Below are positions 1-6,547 of a DNA stretch of 9,280 nt, one piece after another (position 1 is the first letter of the stretch; each line of letters begins with the position of its first letter). The position numbers and the translations under genes are program-made. The notes beneath the pieces were generated by a model, which searched no databases, had not been told where the DNA came from, and was given only the letters and a program-made list of their open reading frames with translations. This stretch comes from Rhodothermaceae bacterium (GTDB lineage Bacteria > Bacteroidota > Rhodothermia > Rhodothermales > Rubricoccaceae), in assembly GCA_013003465.1 (NCBI GenBank), contig JABDIZ010000348.1, positions 1-9,280 on the forward strand, in the 5' to 3' direction.

Positions 1-483
1 GGGCTCGACACGCCCCCGGGCGTCATGCGCGAGGACATCGTGAGCGCCGACGATCTGCACCGCGCCGCCCTCGCCCACGCCGACGCTGATCTCGTGATCG
101 CCGCCGCGGCCGTCGCCGACTTTGCCCCTGCCGAGCCAAGCGACCGCAAAACAAAGAAGTCGGAGGACGACCTCACGCTCCGTCTTCGCCGCACGCCCGA
201 CGTGCTGGCAGCTTTGGGCGAACGCAAGCGGGACGGGCAGGTGCTCGTCGGATTCGCGCTCGAAACGCATGATGGTGAGGTCCACGCCCGCGCCAAGCTC
301 GAAAAGAAAAACCTCGACTGGATCGTGCTCAACCACGCCAACGAGGACGGGGCGGGCTTCGGGCCGGGCACCAACCGCGTGACCCTCCTCGGCGCGGACG
401 GCTACAAAGAGGACCTGGCCCGGATGCCGAAGACGCAGGTGGCCGAAGTGCTGCTCGACCTAATAACCGTGCGCCTTGAATGA
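1..483 (+). CDS. coaBC: Phosphopantothenoylcysteine decarboxylase / phosphopantothenate-cysteine ligase, C-terminal part (CoaBC, 5' end outside window)
   Basis: The reading frame is open from base 1, so the gene starts upstream and about 160 residues of its C-terminus are seen. CoaBC makes 4'-phosphopantetheine precursors for coenzyme A. The visible part belongs to the CoaB ligase domain, which joins cysteine to phosphopantothenate using CTP. Signatures in order are TPPGV at the start of the frame, AAAVADFAP (the AAVaDyrP block), KTKK (the KiKK block), RRTPDVLAALG, VGFALET, KLEKKNLDWIVLN and GTNRVTLL. All are typical of CoaB and in the usual order. The N-terminal CoaC flavoprotein decarboxylase domain cannot be seen, so a bifunctional protein is assumed from the usual bacterial arrangement. 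The stop codon overlaps the next ATG by four bases (ATGA at 480-483), suggesting translational coupling with the hydrolase gene. Confidence 0.93.
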   Translation, partial: GLDTPPGVMREDIVSADDLHRAALAHADADLVIAAAAVADFAPAEPSDRKTKKSEDDLTLRLRRTPDVLAALGERKRDGQVLVGFALETHDGEVHARAKLEKKNLDWIVLNHANEDGAGFGPGTNRVTLLGADGYKEDLARMPKTQVAEVLLDLITVRLE

Positions 484-1082
484 GCGAGACGCTCCGCTAC
501 CTCGCGCTCGGCGATTCGTACACCATCGGAGAAGGCGTGGCGCCTGAGGACCGGTGGCCACACCAACTCGTTGCCCGGCTAAGGGCCGACGGCGTCGCCA
601 TTGGAGAGCCAGAGATCATCGCCGCGACGGGGTGGACGACCGACGAACTCAATGCAGGCATTGACGCGGCCGATCCACAGGGGCCGTACGACCTCGTCTC
701 GCTGCTGGTCGGCGTCAACAACCAGTACCGGGGACGTGACCTCGAGGAGTACCGCACACAGTTCCGGGGGCTCCTGAATCGGGCCATCGGCTTTGCAGAG
801 GAGAGAGTCAAGCGCGTCGTCGTCGTGTCGATCCCCGATTGGGGCGTGACGCCGTTCGCGGCTGGACGCGACCGGCAGGCCATCACGGAAGCCATCAATG
901 TGTTCAACGCGGTCGCGCAGGAGGAGACGGAGCGAGCAGGCACGGCCTGGGTGGACATCGCGCCGCTCTCGCGCACGCAGGGTGCCGCCGTCGGGGCCGA
1001 CGGGCTGCATCCCGACGGCGAGGCCTACACGGGCTGGACCGCCCTGATTTTTCCGGCCGTTCGCGCGATGCTCCGCAACTGA
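480..1082 (+). CDS. SGNH/GDSL-family hydrolase (esterase or lipase-like)
   Basis: This is a 200-residue cytoplasmic-looking protein without signal peptide. Block I is LALGDSYTIGEG with the nucleophile Ser13. Block II glycine is in ATGWTT (about 49-54). Block III is GVNNQYRG (78-85), and block V is DGLHP with Asp174 and His177 completing the catalytic triad. These fit the SGNH hydrolase superfamily, whose members cleave ester bonds in lipids, acetylated sugars or thioesters. The substrate cannot be told from sequence. Block III reads G-V-N-N rather than the usual GxND; the oxyanion-hole Asn80 is kept. The ATG at 480 is chosen because it overlaps the coaBC stop and leaves block I at the usual distance from the N-terminus. 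Length is normal for a stand-alone SGNH domain. It probably shares a transcript with coaBC. Confidence 0.9.
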   Translation: MSETLRYLALGDSYTIGEGVAPEDRWPHQLVARLRADGVAIGEPEIIAATGWTTDELNAGIDAADPQGPYDLVSLLVGVNNQYRGRDLEEYRTQFRGLLNRAIGFAEERVKRVVVVSIPDWGVTPFAAGRDRQAITEAINVFNAVAQEETERAGTAWVDIAPLSRTQGAAVGADGLHPDGEAYTGWTALIFPAVRAMLRN

Positions 1083-1108
1083 GTGCCGAGGGAATTCACG
1101 GCGGTGTC

Positions 1109-1141
1109 GTTGCGGCGTTGACGGCCAGCCGGTTACATTCG
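1109..1141 (+). promoter_or_regulatory. Candidate Bacteroidota-type promoter for the glycosylase-dnaB pair
   Basis: The 122-bp gap after the hydrolase holds GTTG at 1109-1112 and TACATTCG at 1134-1141, separated by 21 bp. This resembles the Bacteroidota consensus TTTG, about 19-21 bp, TAnnTTTG, with one mismatch in each element. It would place transcription start near 1148, upstream of the proposed GTG start. The match is by eye only and could be chance. Confidence 0.3.
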
Positions 1142-1204
1142 CTTCACGCCGCGCGCGGCGCTCCCAACCCGTGCCTTCCCACTACATTCAGCGCCTGCCC
1201 ACCC

Positions 1205-2044
1205 GTGCTTGACGCGCTTCGCGAGGCCCAGCGCCTCCTGGTTTTCCAGCGTGCACTCGTCGGGCCGAAACGCTTTCTGACGGCGTATCCGGGGATGGAC
1301 GAGCCCAGCGCCTCGGTTTTGCTCGCTGATCCTAACGCCGACGCTTCCGACCACCCGATGCCCCCCGATCTGTTCGGTGCTCTCCCCGATCCAAGCCAGG
1401 ACACGACGCTCTCGCCCTACGAGCGCATCGAGGCGCTGATCCCTGAGGATTCGCCGCTGCGTGGTTTCACGTCGTTGGAGGAAGTCCGCGACTGGTTGCA
1501 GGAGACTGTCTTGGTGCCCATCGATGCCGACCGCATCAAGCCCGTCCTCGGCACCGGCGATCCGCACGCCGACCTGATGATCGTGGGCGAGGCGCCAGGT
1601 GCAGACGAGGATCGGCAGGGTGAGCCCTTCGTCGGGCGGGCGGGACAGCTCCTCAACAAGATCCTCGAAGCAGTCAACTTCGAGCGCGAGGAGGTCTACA
1701 TCACCAACATCCTCAAGAGCCGCCCGCCGAACAACCGCGACCCGCTCCCGGCCGAGGTCGAGGCGCACATCCCGATCCTCTACAAGCAGATCGCGCTTGT
1801 GCAGCCAAAGGTGATCCTCGCCGTGGGCAAGAGCGCAGGGAACGGGCTGCTCGGCAAGACCTCCTCCCTCGCGAGCCTCCGCGGCAAATTTCAGGACTAC
1901 TACGGCGTGCCGCTGCTCGTCACCTACCACCCTGCCGCGCTCCTGCGCAACCCGCAGTGGAAGCGCCCGACGTGGGAAGACGTGAAGCTGCTCCGCACCC
2001 GCTACGACCAGCTTACGGAGCGCGCGCGCTCCGACGGCCGCTGA
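1205..2044 (+). CDS. Uracil-DNA glycosylase, family 4-like, apparently without the iron-sulfur cluster cysteines
   Basis: Base-excision repair enzyme that removes uracil from DNA. With the GTG at 1205 it has 279 residues. The catalytic domain spans about 100-275. Motif A is GEAPGADED (128-136), followed by GEPFVGRAGQLL, TNILKSRPPNNRDP (about 168-180), ILAVGKSAG and the HPAALL motif with His242. These are family 4 (UdgA) signatures. Family 4 enzymes normally hold a 4Fe-4S cluster through CxxC plus two later cysteines. Here the aligned positions are Thr101 and Val104 (in TVLVPI), Ser172 and His188, and the whole protein has no cysteine. The first 100 residues form an acidic, proline-rich extension. 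The start is uncertain: no Shine-Dalgarno is seen, and ATG 1295, ATG 1358 or TTG 1118 are alternatives. GTG 1205 is preferred because the peptide just after it looks like an amphipathic helix. dnaB begins 11 bp after its stop, so the two genes are probably co-transcribed. Confidence 0.85.
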   Translation: MLDALREAQRLLVFQRALVGPKRFLTAYPGMDEPSASVLLADPNADASDHPMPPDLFGALPDPSQDTTLSPYERIEALIPEDSPLRGFTSLEEVRDWLQETVLVPIDADRIKPVLGTGDPHADLMIVGEAPGADEDRQGEPFVGRAGQLLNKILEAVNFEREEVYITNILKSRPPNNRDPLPAEVEAHIPILYKQIALVQPKVILAVGKSAGNGLLGKTSSLASLRGKFQDYYGVPLLVTYHPAALLRNPQWKRPTWEDVKLLRTRYDQLTERARSDGR

Positions 2045-2055
2045 GCCCCACCCCC

Positions 2056-3657
2056 ATGGCCGAACCCGACGACCAACAACAACGCCCGCTGCGCATCGAA
2101 GAGAGCGGCGCGCCTCAGTATCCGCTCTCCACCATGACGGGCCCGTCGCGGCGGAGCCGCCCGGCCAACGTCGTCCCGATGCAGGAGCAGGCCGGGCGCG
2201 TGCCGCCGCAGGCGTCGGATGTCGAGCAGTCGGTGCTCGGCGCGATGCTGATCGAGCGCGAGGCCATTCCCAAGGCCATCGAGATCCTGCCCGCCGACGC
2301 GTTCTACGAGCCCCGGCACCAGCGCATCTATGGGGCCATGCAGGCGCTCTTCGAGCGCGGCAACCCGGTCGACCTCGTCACGCTGACCGAGGAACTGAAG
2401 CGGCGCGGCGACTACGAGCCCATCGGCGGCTATTACCTCTCGGAACTGACGACGCGCGTGGCGAGCGCGGCCAACGTGGAGTACCACGCGCGCATCATCG
2501 CCGAGAAGAGTTTGCTGCGCAAGCTCATCACCACGATGACCGGCGTCGTCGGCCACGCCTACGACCCGACGGTCGACGCCTTCGACCTGCTCGACAACGC
2601 GGAGCGTGAGATCTTCCAGATCTCCGAGAGCCAGCTCCGGCGGGGCGCCGTCCCGATGAGCGATGTGGTCAAGGAGACCTTCGAGCGGCTCCACAGCCTG
2701 CACGGGCGCGTCGGCGGCATCACGGGCGTGCCGAGCGGCTTCTCCCAACTCGACGCCCTCACGGGCGGCTGGCAGCCCTCCGACCTCGTTATTATTGCAG
2801 CTAGGCCCTCCATGGGCAAAACGGCAATGAGCCTGGCCATGATGCGCAACTCGGCACTGCACCCCGAGAAGCCTGCGCCGGTGGCCTTCTTCTCGCTGGA
2901 GATGAGCGCCGCGCAGTTGGCGCAGCGTCTGCTCACGTCGGAGGCGCGCGTGGACGCGCAGGCCGCCCGCACCGGCCGCCTCCACGACGACGACTGGCCC
3001 AAGCTGGCCCGTGCCGCCGGTCGCCTCGCCGAAGCGCCCATCTTCATCGACGACACGCCGGGCCTCGGGATCCTCGAACTGCGCGCCAAGTGCCGTCGCC
3101 TCAAGGCCGAGCACAACATTGGCCTCGTGATCGTGGACTACCTGCAGCTCATGCATGGAACGGTCACGAGCAAAGGCGGCAACCGCGAACAGGAGATCGC
3201 GCAGATCAGCCGCTCGCTCAAGGGGCTGGCGAAGGAACTCAACGTGCCCGTCATCGCTCTCTCGCAGCTCTCGCGTGCCGTCGAGACGCGTGGCGGCGAC
3301 AAACGGCCGCAACTCTCCGACCTCCGCGAATCCGGCTCCATCGAGCAGGACGCCGACGTGGTAGGCTTCATCTACCGCGCAGAGCGCTACGGCATCACGG
3401 TGGACGAGAACGGCAACTCGACCGAAGGCCTCGCCGAGGTCATTATCGGCAAGCAGCGGAACGGCCCCATCGGCAACGTCAAACTGGCCTTCGTCAACCA
3501 GTTCGCCCGCTTCGAGAACCTGACGAGCTACCTCGCGGGCGACACCGACGGGGGATTCAGGGGCGGCTACGGCGGCGACTTCAGCGGGGACGACGGCGCC
3601 ATCGGCTTTTCAGAAGGCCCGCCTCCCCTGCCGCCTGCCTCGGACGCGCCGTTCTAA
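2056..3657 (+). CDS. dnaB: Replicative DNA helicase DnaB
   Basis: Hexameric ATP-driven helicase that unwinds DNA at the replication fork, 533 residues from ATG 2056. After a roughly 49-residue basic/proline-rich leader, the N-terminal primase-binding domain runs from PPQASDVEQSVLGAML (residue 50) to about 150. The RecA-like domain has Walker A ARPSMGKT (249-256), Walker B VIVDYLQ with Asp361, and the KQRNGPIG segment with Lys466 and Arg468, the likely arginine-finger region. The segment LRESG/SIEQDAD (split after base 3336) is uninterrupted; related DnaB proteins can carry an intein there. Residues 496-533 form a Gly/Asp/Pro-rich tail ending in SDAPF. ATG 2134 and ATG 2179 are possible alternative starts inside the leader. 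No Shine-Dalgarno is visible; a C-rich stretch precedes the ATG. The gene follows the glycosylase by 11 bp and converges with the regulator gene. Confidence 0.97.
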   Translation: MAEPDDQQQRPLRIEESGAPQYPLSTMTGPSRRSRPANVVPMQEQAGRVPPQASDVEQSVLGAMLIEREAIPKAIEILPADAFYEPRHQRIYGAMQALFERGNPVDLVTLTEELKRRGDYEPIGGYYLSELTTRVASAANVEYHARIIAEKSLLRKLITTMTGVVGHAYDPTVDAFDLLDNAEREIFQISESQLRRGAVPMSDVVKETFERLHSLHGRVGGITGVPSGFSQLDALTGGWQPSDLVIIAARPSMGKTAMSLAMMRNSALHPEKPAPVAFFSLEMSAAQLAQRLLTSEARVDAQAARTGRLHDDDWPKLARAAGRLAEAPIFIDDTPGLGILELRAKCRRLKAEHNIGLVIVDYLQLMHGTVTSKGGNREQEIAQISRSLKGLAKELNVPVIALSQLSRAVETRGGDKRPQLSDLRESGSIEQDADVVGFIYRAERYGITVDENGNSTEGLAEVIIGKQRNGPIGNVKLAFVNQFARFENLTSYLAGDTDGGFRGGYGGDFSGDDGAIGFSEGPPPLPPASDAPF

Positions 3658-3663
3658 ACCGGC

Positions 3664-4287
3664 TCAGTCGAAGGCGGCAGCAACGGCGAGCAGGATGGCG
3701 CTGAAGAAGGCATTGATGCGTTGAATGGCGCGGCGCCCCGCCTCCTGATCCATTGGCATAGCGTCAGGCCCGGCGAGGGTGGACTCCAGGATCTGGTCGC
3801 GAAAGAAGGTGACCGCCCGAAGGGTGTCCGTCAAGCCCATGTTGCTGCGGTGGGCGTCGTCGGCATAGGTCTGCCCGAGAGCCCGGACCTCGTCGAGAAT
3901 GGGTCCCTGCTCGTCGTCATCGGCGGCGAGGAGCTGGCGGAGCAACTGCATCAGGCGGCGGCCCGACTCCCGCTTGGCGTCGCGCTCGGACGCGTCGAAG
4001 CCCGTGACCCAGGCGGCGTCGTGCTGGGCTTCGAGTTGCACGCGGGTATGCGCGAGCGCCTGATCCACCAGGTGTTGCGCGAACGCGGCGTCATCCTCGG
4101 CGTGCGCGCTGACCCCGCGCAACCGGTCGATCTCAGTGCGGGGAAAGCGACGGTGCCCGCCCGGCGTGACCATCACGAGGATGTCGCCCTGGTCTGCCCA
4201 GCGGCGCAGCGTGGCCGGGTGGACGCCCAGCAGCGTGGCTGCTTCCGTCAACGACAGGAGTTCTGAGGACTTAGCCGCGTTCGGCAT
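3664..4287 (-). CDS. MerR/BldC-type helix-turn-helix regulator with a helical C-terminal domain
   Basis: A 207-residue protein read on the minus strand from ATG at 4287; an in-frame TAG lies a few codons upstream, which fixes the start closely. Residues 10-56 form a winged helix-turn-helix: SLTEAATLLGVHPATLRRW followed by TPGGHRRF (41-48) and the EIDRL helix, the signature of MerR/BldC/excisionase-like DNA-binding domains. Residues 60-207 are predicted all-helical, with RRLMQLLRQLL and a segment from LGQTYADDAHRSNMGL onward. It slightly resembles RsbR-type N-terminal sensor domains, which is a weak impression. No cysteine cluster typical of metal-sensing MerR proteins is present. It is divergent from the receptor gene across a 103-bp gap with a palindrome, so it is probably the local regulator and may control itself. 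It ends 6 bp from the dnaB stop, with no room for a terminator. Confidence 0.85.
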   Translation of the reverse strand: MPNAAKSSELLSLTEAATLLGVHPATLRRWADQGDILVMVTPGGHRRFPRTEIDRLRGVSAHAEDDAAFAQHLVDQALAHTRVQLEAQHDAAWVTGFDASERDAKRESGRRLMQLLRQLLAADDDEQGPILDEVRALGQTYADDAHRSNMGLTDTLRAVTFFRDQILESTLAGPDAMPMDQEAGRRAIQRINAFFSAILLAVAAAFD

Positions 4288-4315
4288 CAGGAGGGCATGC
4301 TAAAACTGCTCGAAG

Positions 4316-4333
4316 TTGCCCAAATATGAGCAA
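4316..4333. promoter_or_regulatory. 18-bp imperfect palindrome, candidate operator
   Basis: The sequence TTGCCCAAATATGAGCAA matches its own reverse complement at 14 of 18 positions, giving the pattern TTGCnCAnATnTGnGCAA. It lies in the most AT-rich part of the divergent gap, 28 bp upstream of the regulator start and 57 bp upstream of the receptor start. A dyad of this size is what a dimeric MerR-like protein would bind. Binding by the neighbouring regulator is inference. Confidence 0.45.
4321..4328 (-). promoter_or_regulatory. Candidate -7 element for the regulator gene
   Basis: Read on the minus strand the sequence is CATATTTG, one mismatch from the Bacteroidota -7 consensus TAnnTTTG. Transcription would start about 27 bases before the regulator ATG. 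It lies wholly inside the 18-bp palindrome, which would allow self-repression. No clear -33 partner is seen at the proper distance. Confidence 0.25.
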
Positions 4334-4351
4334 ATCTGTACATGACGGTTC

Positions 4352-4359
4352 TATCTTGG
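4352..4359 (+). promoter_or_regulatory. Candidate -7 element for the receptor operon
   Basis: TATCTTGG matches TAnnTTTG with one mismatch and lies about 32 bases before the TTG start of the receptor gene. The palindrome at 4316-4333 lies just upstream, around where a -33 element would be. No good TTTG partner is visible, so an activator could be needed. Confidence 0.25.
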
Positions 4360-4390
4360 CCGCCGTCTGATCGCCCACCTGGCTATCGCC

Positions 4391-6523
4391 TTGGACCCGC
4401 TCAATATACCCGCCCGCTCGAACCTGGCCCTCGTCCTGGCGCGCACGCGCTTCCTTCTGCTGGCACTTCTCGCGGTGCAATCCAGCGCCGCGCAGCAGCT
4501 CGACTCGACGGCGGTGGATTCGCTCCGTTTCTACGAGCTAGCCGATGTGATGGTGACCGCCACGCGCGGCTCCGACCGGCTCGGCGACCTGGCGATTCCA
4601 GCCGAGGTACTCACGCAGGACGACGCCAACGCGCGGGGAGCCACGCGCCTGAGCGACCTGCTTGGTGAGATCGGGGGCTACACGACGGTCCACGCCTTCG
4701 GCACGGGGGTGCAGGTGCAGGGCCTCGGTTCGGACTACACGCTCATTCTCCTCGATGGCGAGCCGGTGATCGGACGGACGAGCGGCACGCTCGATCTCAG
4801 CCGCCTAGCGCTGCACGATATCGAACGCGTCGAGGTCATCCGCGGGCCATTCTCGTCCCTCTACGGCAGCGACGCCCTAGCGGGCGTCATTAACCTGATC
4901 TCGCGCACGCCGACAGCGCCGTGGCAGGCGCGCGCCTCCGCGCGCATCGAATCGCACGAGACCACGCACACGGCAGTGGACCTGGCGATGAACCAGGGCG
5001 GTGCGCGCGCTGGGCTCGGCTTCGATGGCATCCGCTCCGGCGGCTACGACCTCGACCTCGCGACGCCGGAACCTACCACGCCCCGCTACACCGATTACAC
5101 GGCGAACGGCCACCTCGCCGTGCCCCTCACCGAGCGGCTCACATGGCGCGTGCGTGGGCGCCTCGCGCAGCAGGACCAGCGCGAAGGCGTGAACGTGAGC
5201 CTGCCGCCGGGCTCGATGCCGCTCACCGGCCTCGGCCTCCGCACGGATTGGAGCGCGGGCAGCGAGCTGGAGCAGCGCTTCGCGTCGGGGTCGAAGGTGG
5301 CCGTGCGTCTCTACACGTCGCGCTTCCGGACCGAGACCGAACTCGGGTCGGTGGACGATCTGCTGCAAAGCCGCTTTGATCAGGACTATTCTAAAGGCGA
5401 GATCCAACTCGACGCCCTCCTCGGTACGAAGCACCTCGTCACGGTAGGCGGCGGCGCGATCCTCGAAGCCGTCGAGGCCGACCGGCTGCGCGGGGCGCGG
5501 CGCACATCGTCCAACCTGTTCGCGTTCGTGCAGGAGCAATGGTTGGCGTCGCGCCTGTTCGAGTTGACGGCCAGCGCCCGTTTCGACGCGCACAGCGATT
5601 ACGCGCGCCGCCTCAGCCCGATGCTCGCGGCGCTCGTCAAGCCGCATGAGCGGCTCCGCCTGCGCGCCTCGCTGGGCAGCGGCTTCAAGGCGCCGACCTT
5701 CCAGCAGCGCTACCTCGACTTCACCAACGCGCCCGCCGGGTACAGCGTCTATGGCGCCACTGACCTCCTGGCGTCCCTCGACGAGCTGGAAGCCCAGGGG
5801 CTCGTCAGCCGCTACGAGAGCACATTCACATCCGGTGTGGCGCTGCGGCCCGAGCGCTCGTTCTCCGTCAACGCAGGGGCCGAGGGAGCTCCGTTCGACG
5901 GGCTGCAGGTCAGCGCCAACCTCTTCCACAACACGGTGTCGGATCTGATCGAGATCGCGCCGGTGGCCGAGTTGACCAATGGGCGGCAGGTCTACTCCTA
6001 CTTCAACCTTGACCGCGTGCAGACGCAGGGCCTCGAACTCGGCGCGACGGTTTCGCCCTTCTCGGCCCTCTCGCTCACGGCGCGCTACCAGTACCTCGAC
6101 GCTGTCGATCTGGACGCGTTGGAGGCCGTCGAAGCGGGCACGATCTACCGGCGCGAGGCCGGGCGCGACCGCCCGGTGCGCCCCAGCGAATACGGCGGGC
6201 TGTTCCAGCGCTCGCGCCACAGCGGCAGCCTCGAACTGCGCGGCATCCTTGCGCGCCCCGATTTGACCGTGTCCCTGCGCGGGACGGTCCGCACCCGCTA
6301 CGGCGACTACGACCGCAACGGCAACCTCGTCCTCGATGACGCCAGTGAGTACGTGGCAGGCCATGCGCTTGTGCACGTCACCCTCACGCACGGCCTGACC
6401 GACTGGCTGACGTTGCAGGCTGGCGTCACCAACCTCTTCGATTACACCAACCCGGCGCGCATGCCTTCGCAGCCGGGCCGCCTCTGGTTCGGTGGGCTTC
6501 GCCTCACGACAGCCGCCGACTAA
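4391..6523 (+). CDS. TonB-dependent outer-membrane receptor (BtuB/HmuR-like)
   Basis: An outer-membrane gated channel that imports a scarce nutrient using TonB-ExbBD energy, 710 residues from TTG 4391. TTG is the only start that gives a signal peptide: the helix around RFLLLALLAVQ and probable cleavage after SSAA (residue 34). A tga at 4343 limits the frame upstream, and the next ATG lies inside the TonB box. The TonB box-like DVMVTATR is at 52-59. The plug domain follows to about 175, including LLDGEPVIG, IERVEVIRGPFSSLYGSDALAGVINLI. The rest is a beta barrel, with FKAP at 432-435, an RPE motif at 486-488 and the late VTNLFDYTNPAR segment. There is no N-terminal carboxypeptidase-like domain, unlike SusC proteins. 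The next gene is HmuY-like, the pairing known from heme receptors such as HmuR, but the ligand here is not proven. Confidence 0.93.
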   Translation: MDPLNIPARSNLALVLARTRFLLLALLAVQSSAAQQLDSTAVDSLRFYELADVMVTATRGSDRLGDLAIPAEVLTQDDANARGATRLSDLLGEIGGYTTVHAFGTGVQVQGLGSDYTLILLDGEPVIGRTSGTLDLSRLALHDIERVEVIRGPFSSLYGSDALAGVINLISRTPTAPWQARASARIESHETTHTAVDLAMNQGGARAGLGFDGIRSGGYDLDLATPEPTTPRYTDYTANGHLAVPLTERLTWRVRGRLAQQDQREGVNVSLPPGSMPLTGLGLRTDWSAGSELEQRFASGSKVAVRLYTSRFRTETELGSVDDLLQSRFDQDYSKGEIQLDALLGTKHLVTVGGGAILEAVEADRLRGARRTSSNLFAFVQEQWLASRLFELTASARFDAHSDYARRLSPMLAALVKPHERLRLRASLGSGFKAPTFQQRYLDFTNAPAGYSVYGATDLLASLDELEAQGLVSRYESTFTSGVALRPERSFSVNAGAEGAPFDGLQVSANLFHNTVSDLIEIAPVAELTNGRQVYSYFNLDRVQTQGLELGATVSPFSALSLTARYQYLDAVDLDALEAVEAGTIYRREAGRDRPVRPSEYGGLFQRSRHSGSLELRGILARPDLTVSLRGTVRTRYGDYDRNGNLVLDDASEYVAGHALVHVTLTHGLTDWLTLQAGVTNLFDYTNPARMPSQPGRLWFGGLRLTTAAD

Positions 6524-6547
6524 TTCCATCACCATCCTCCCCCCACC

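Noticed and set aside
1957..2055. An earlier dnaB start at 1957
   Set aside because: It would overlap the glycosylase coding region by 88 bases; ATG 2056 fits the short intergenic spacing.
2002..3312. A 436-codon open frame on the minus strand, antisense to dnaB
   Set aside because: Low-complexity Arg/Val/Glu/His-rich product with no motif, opposite an unambiguous dnaB.
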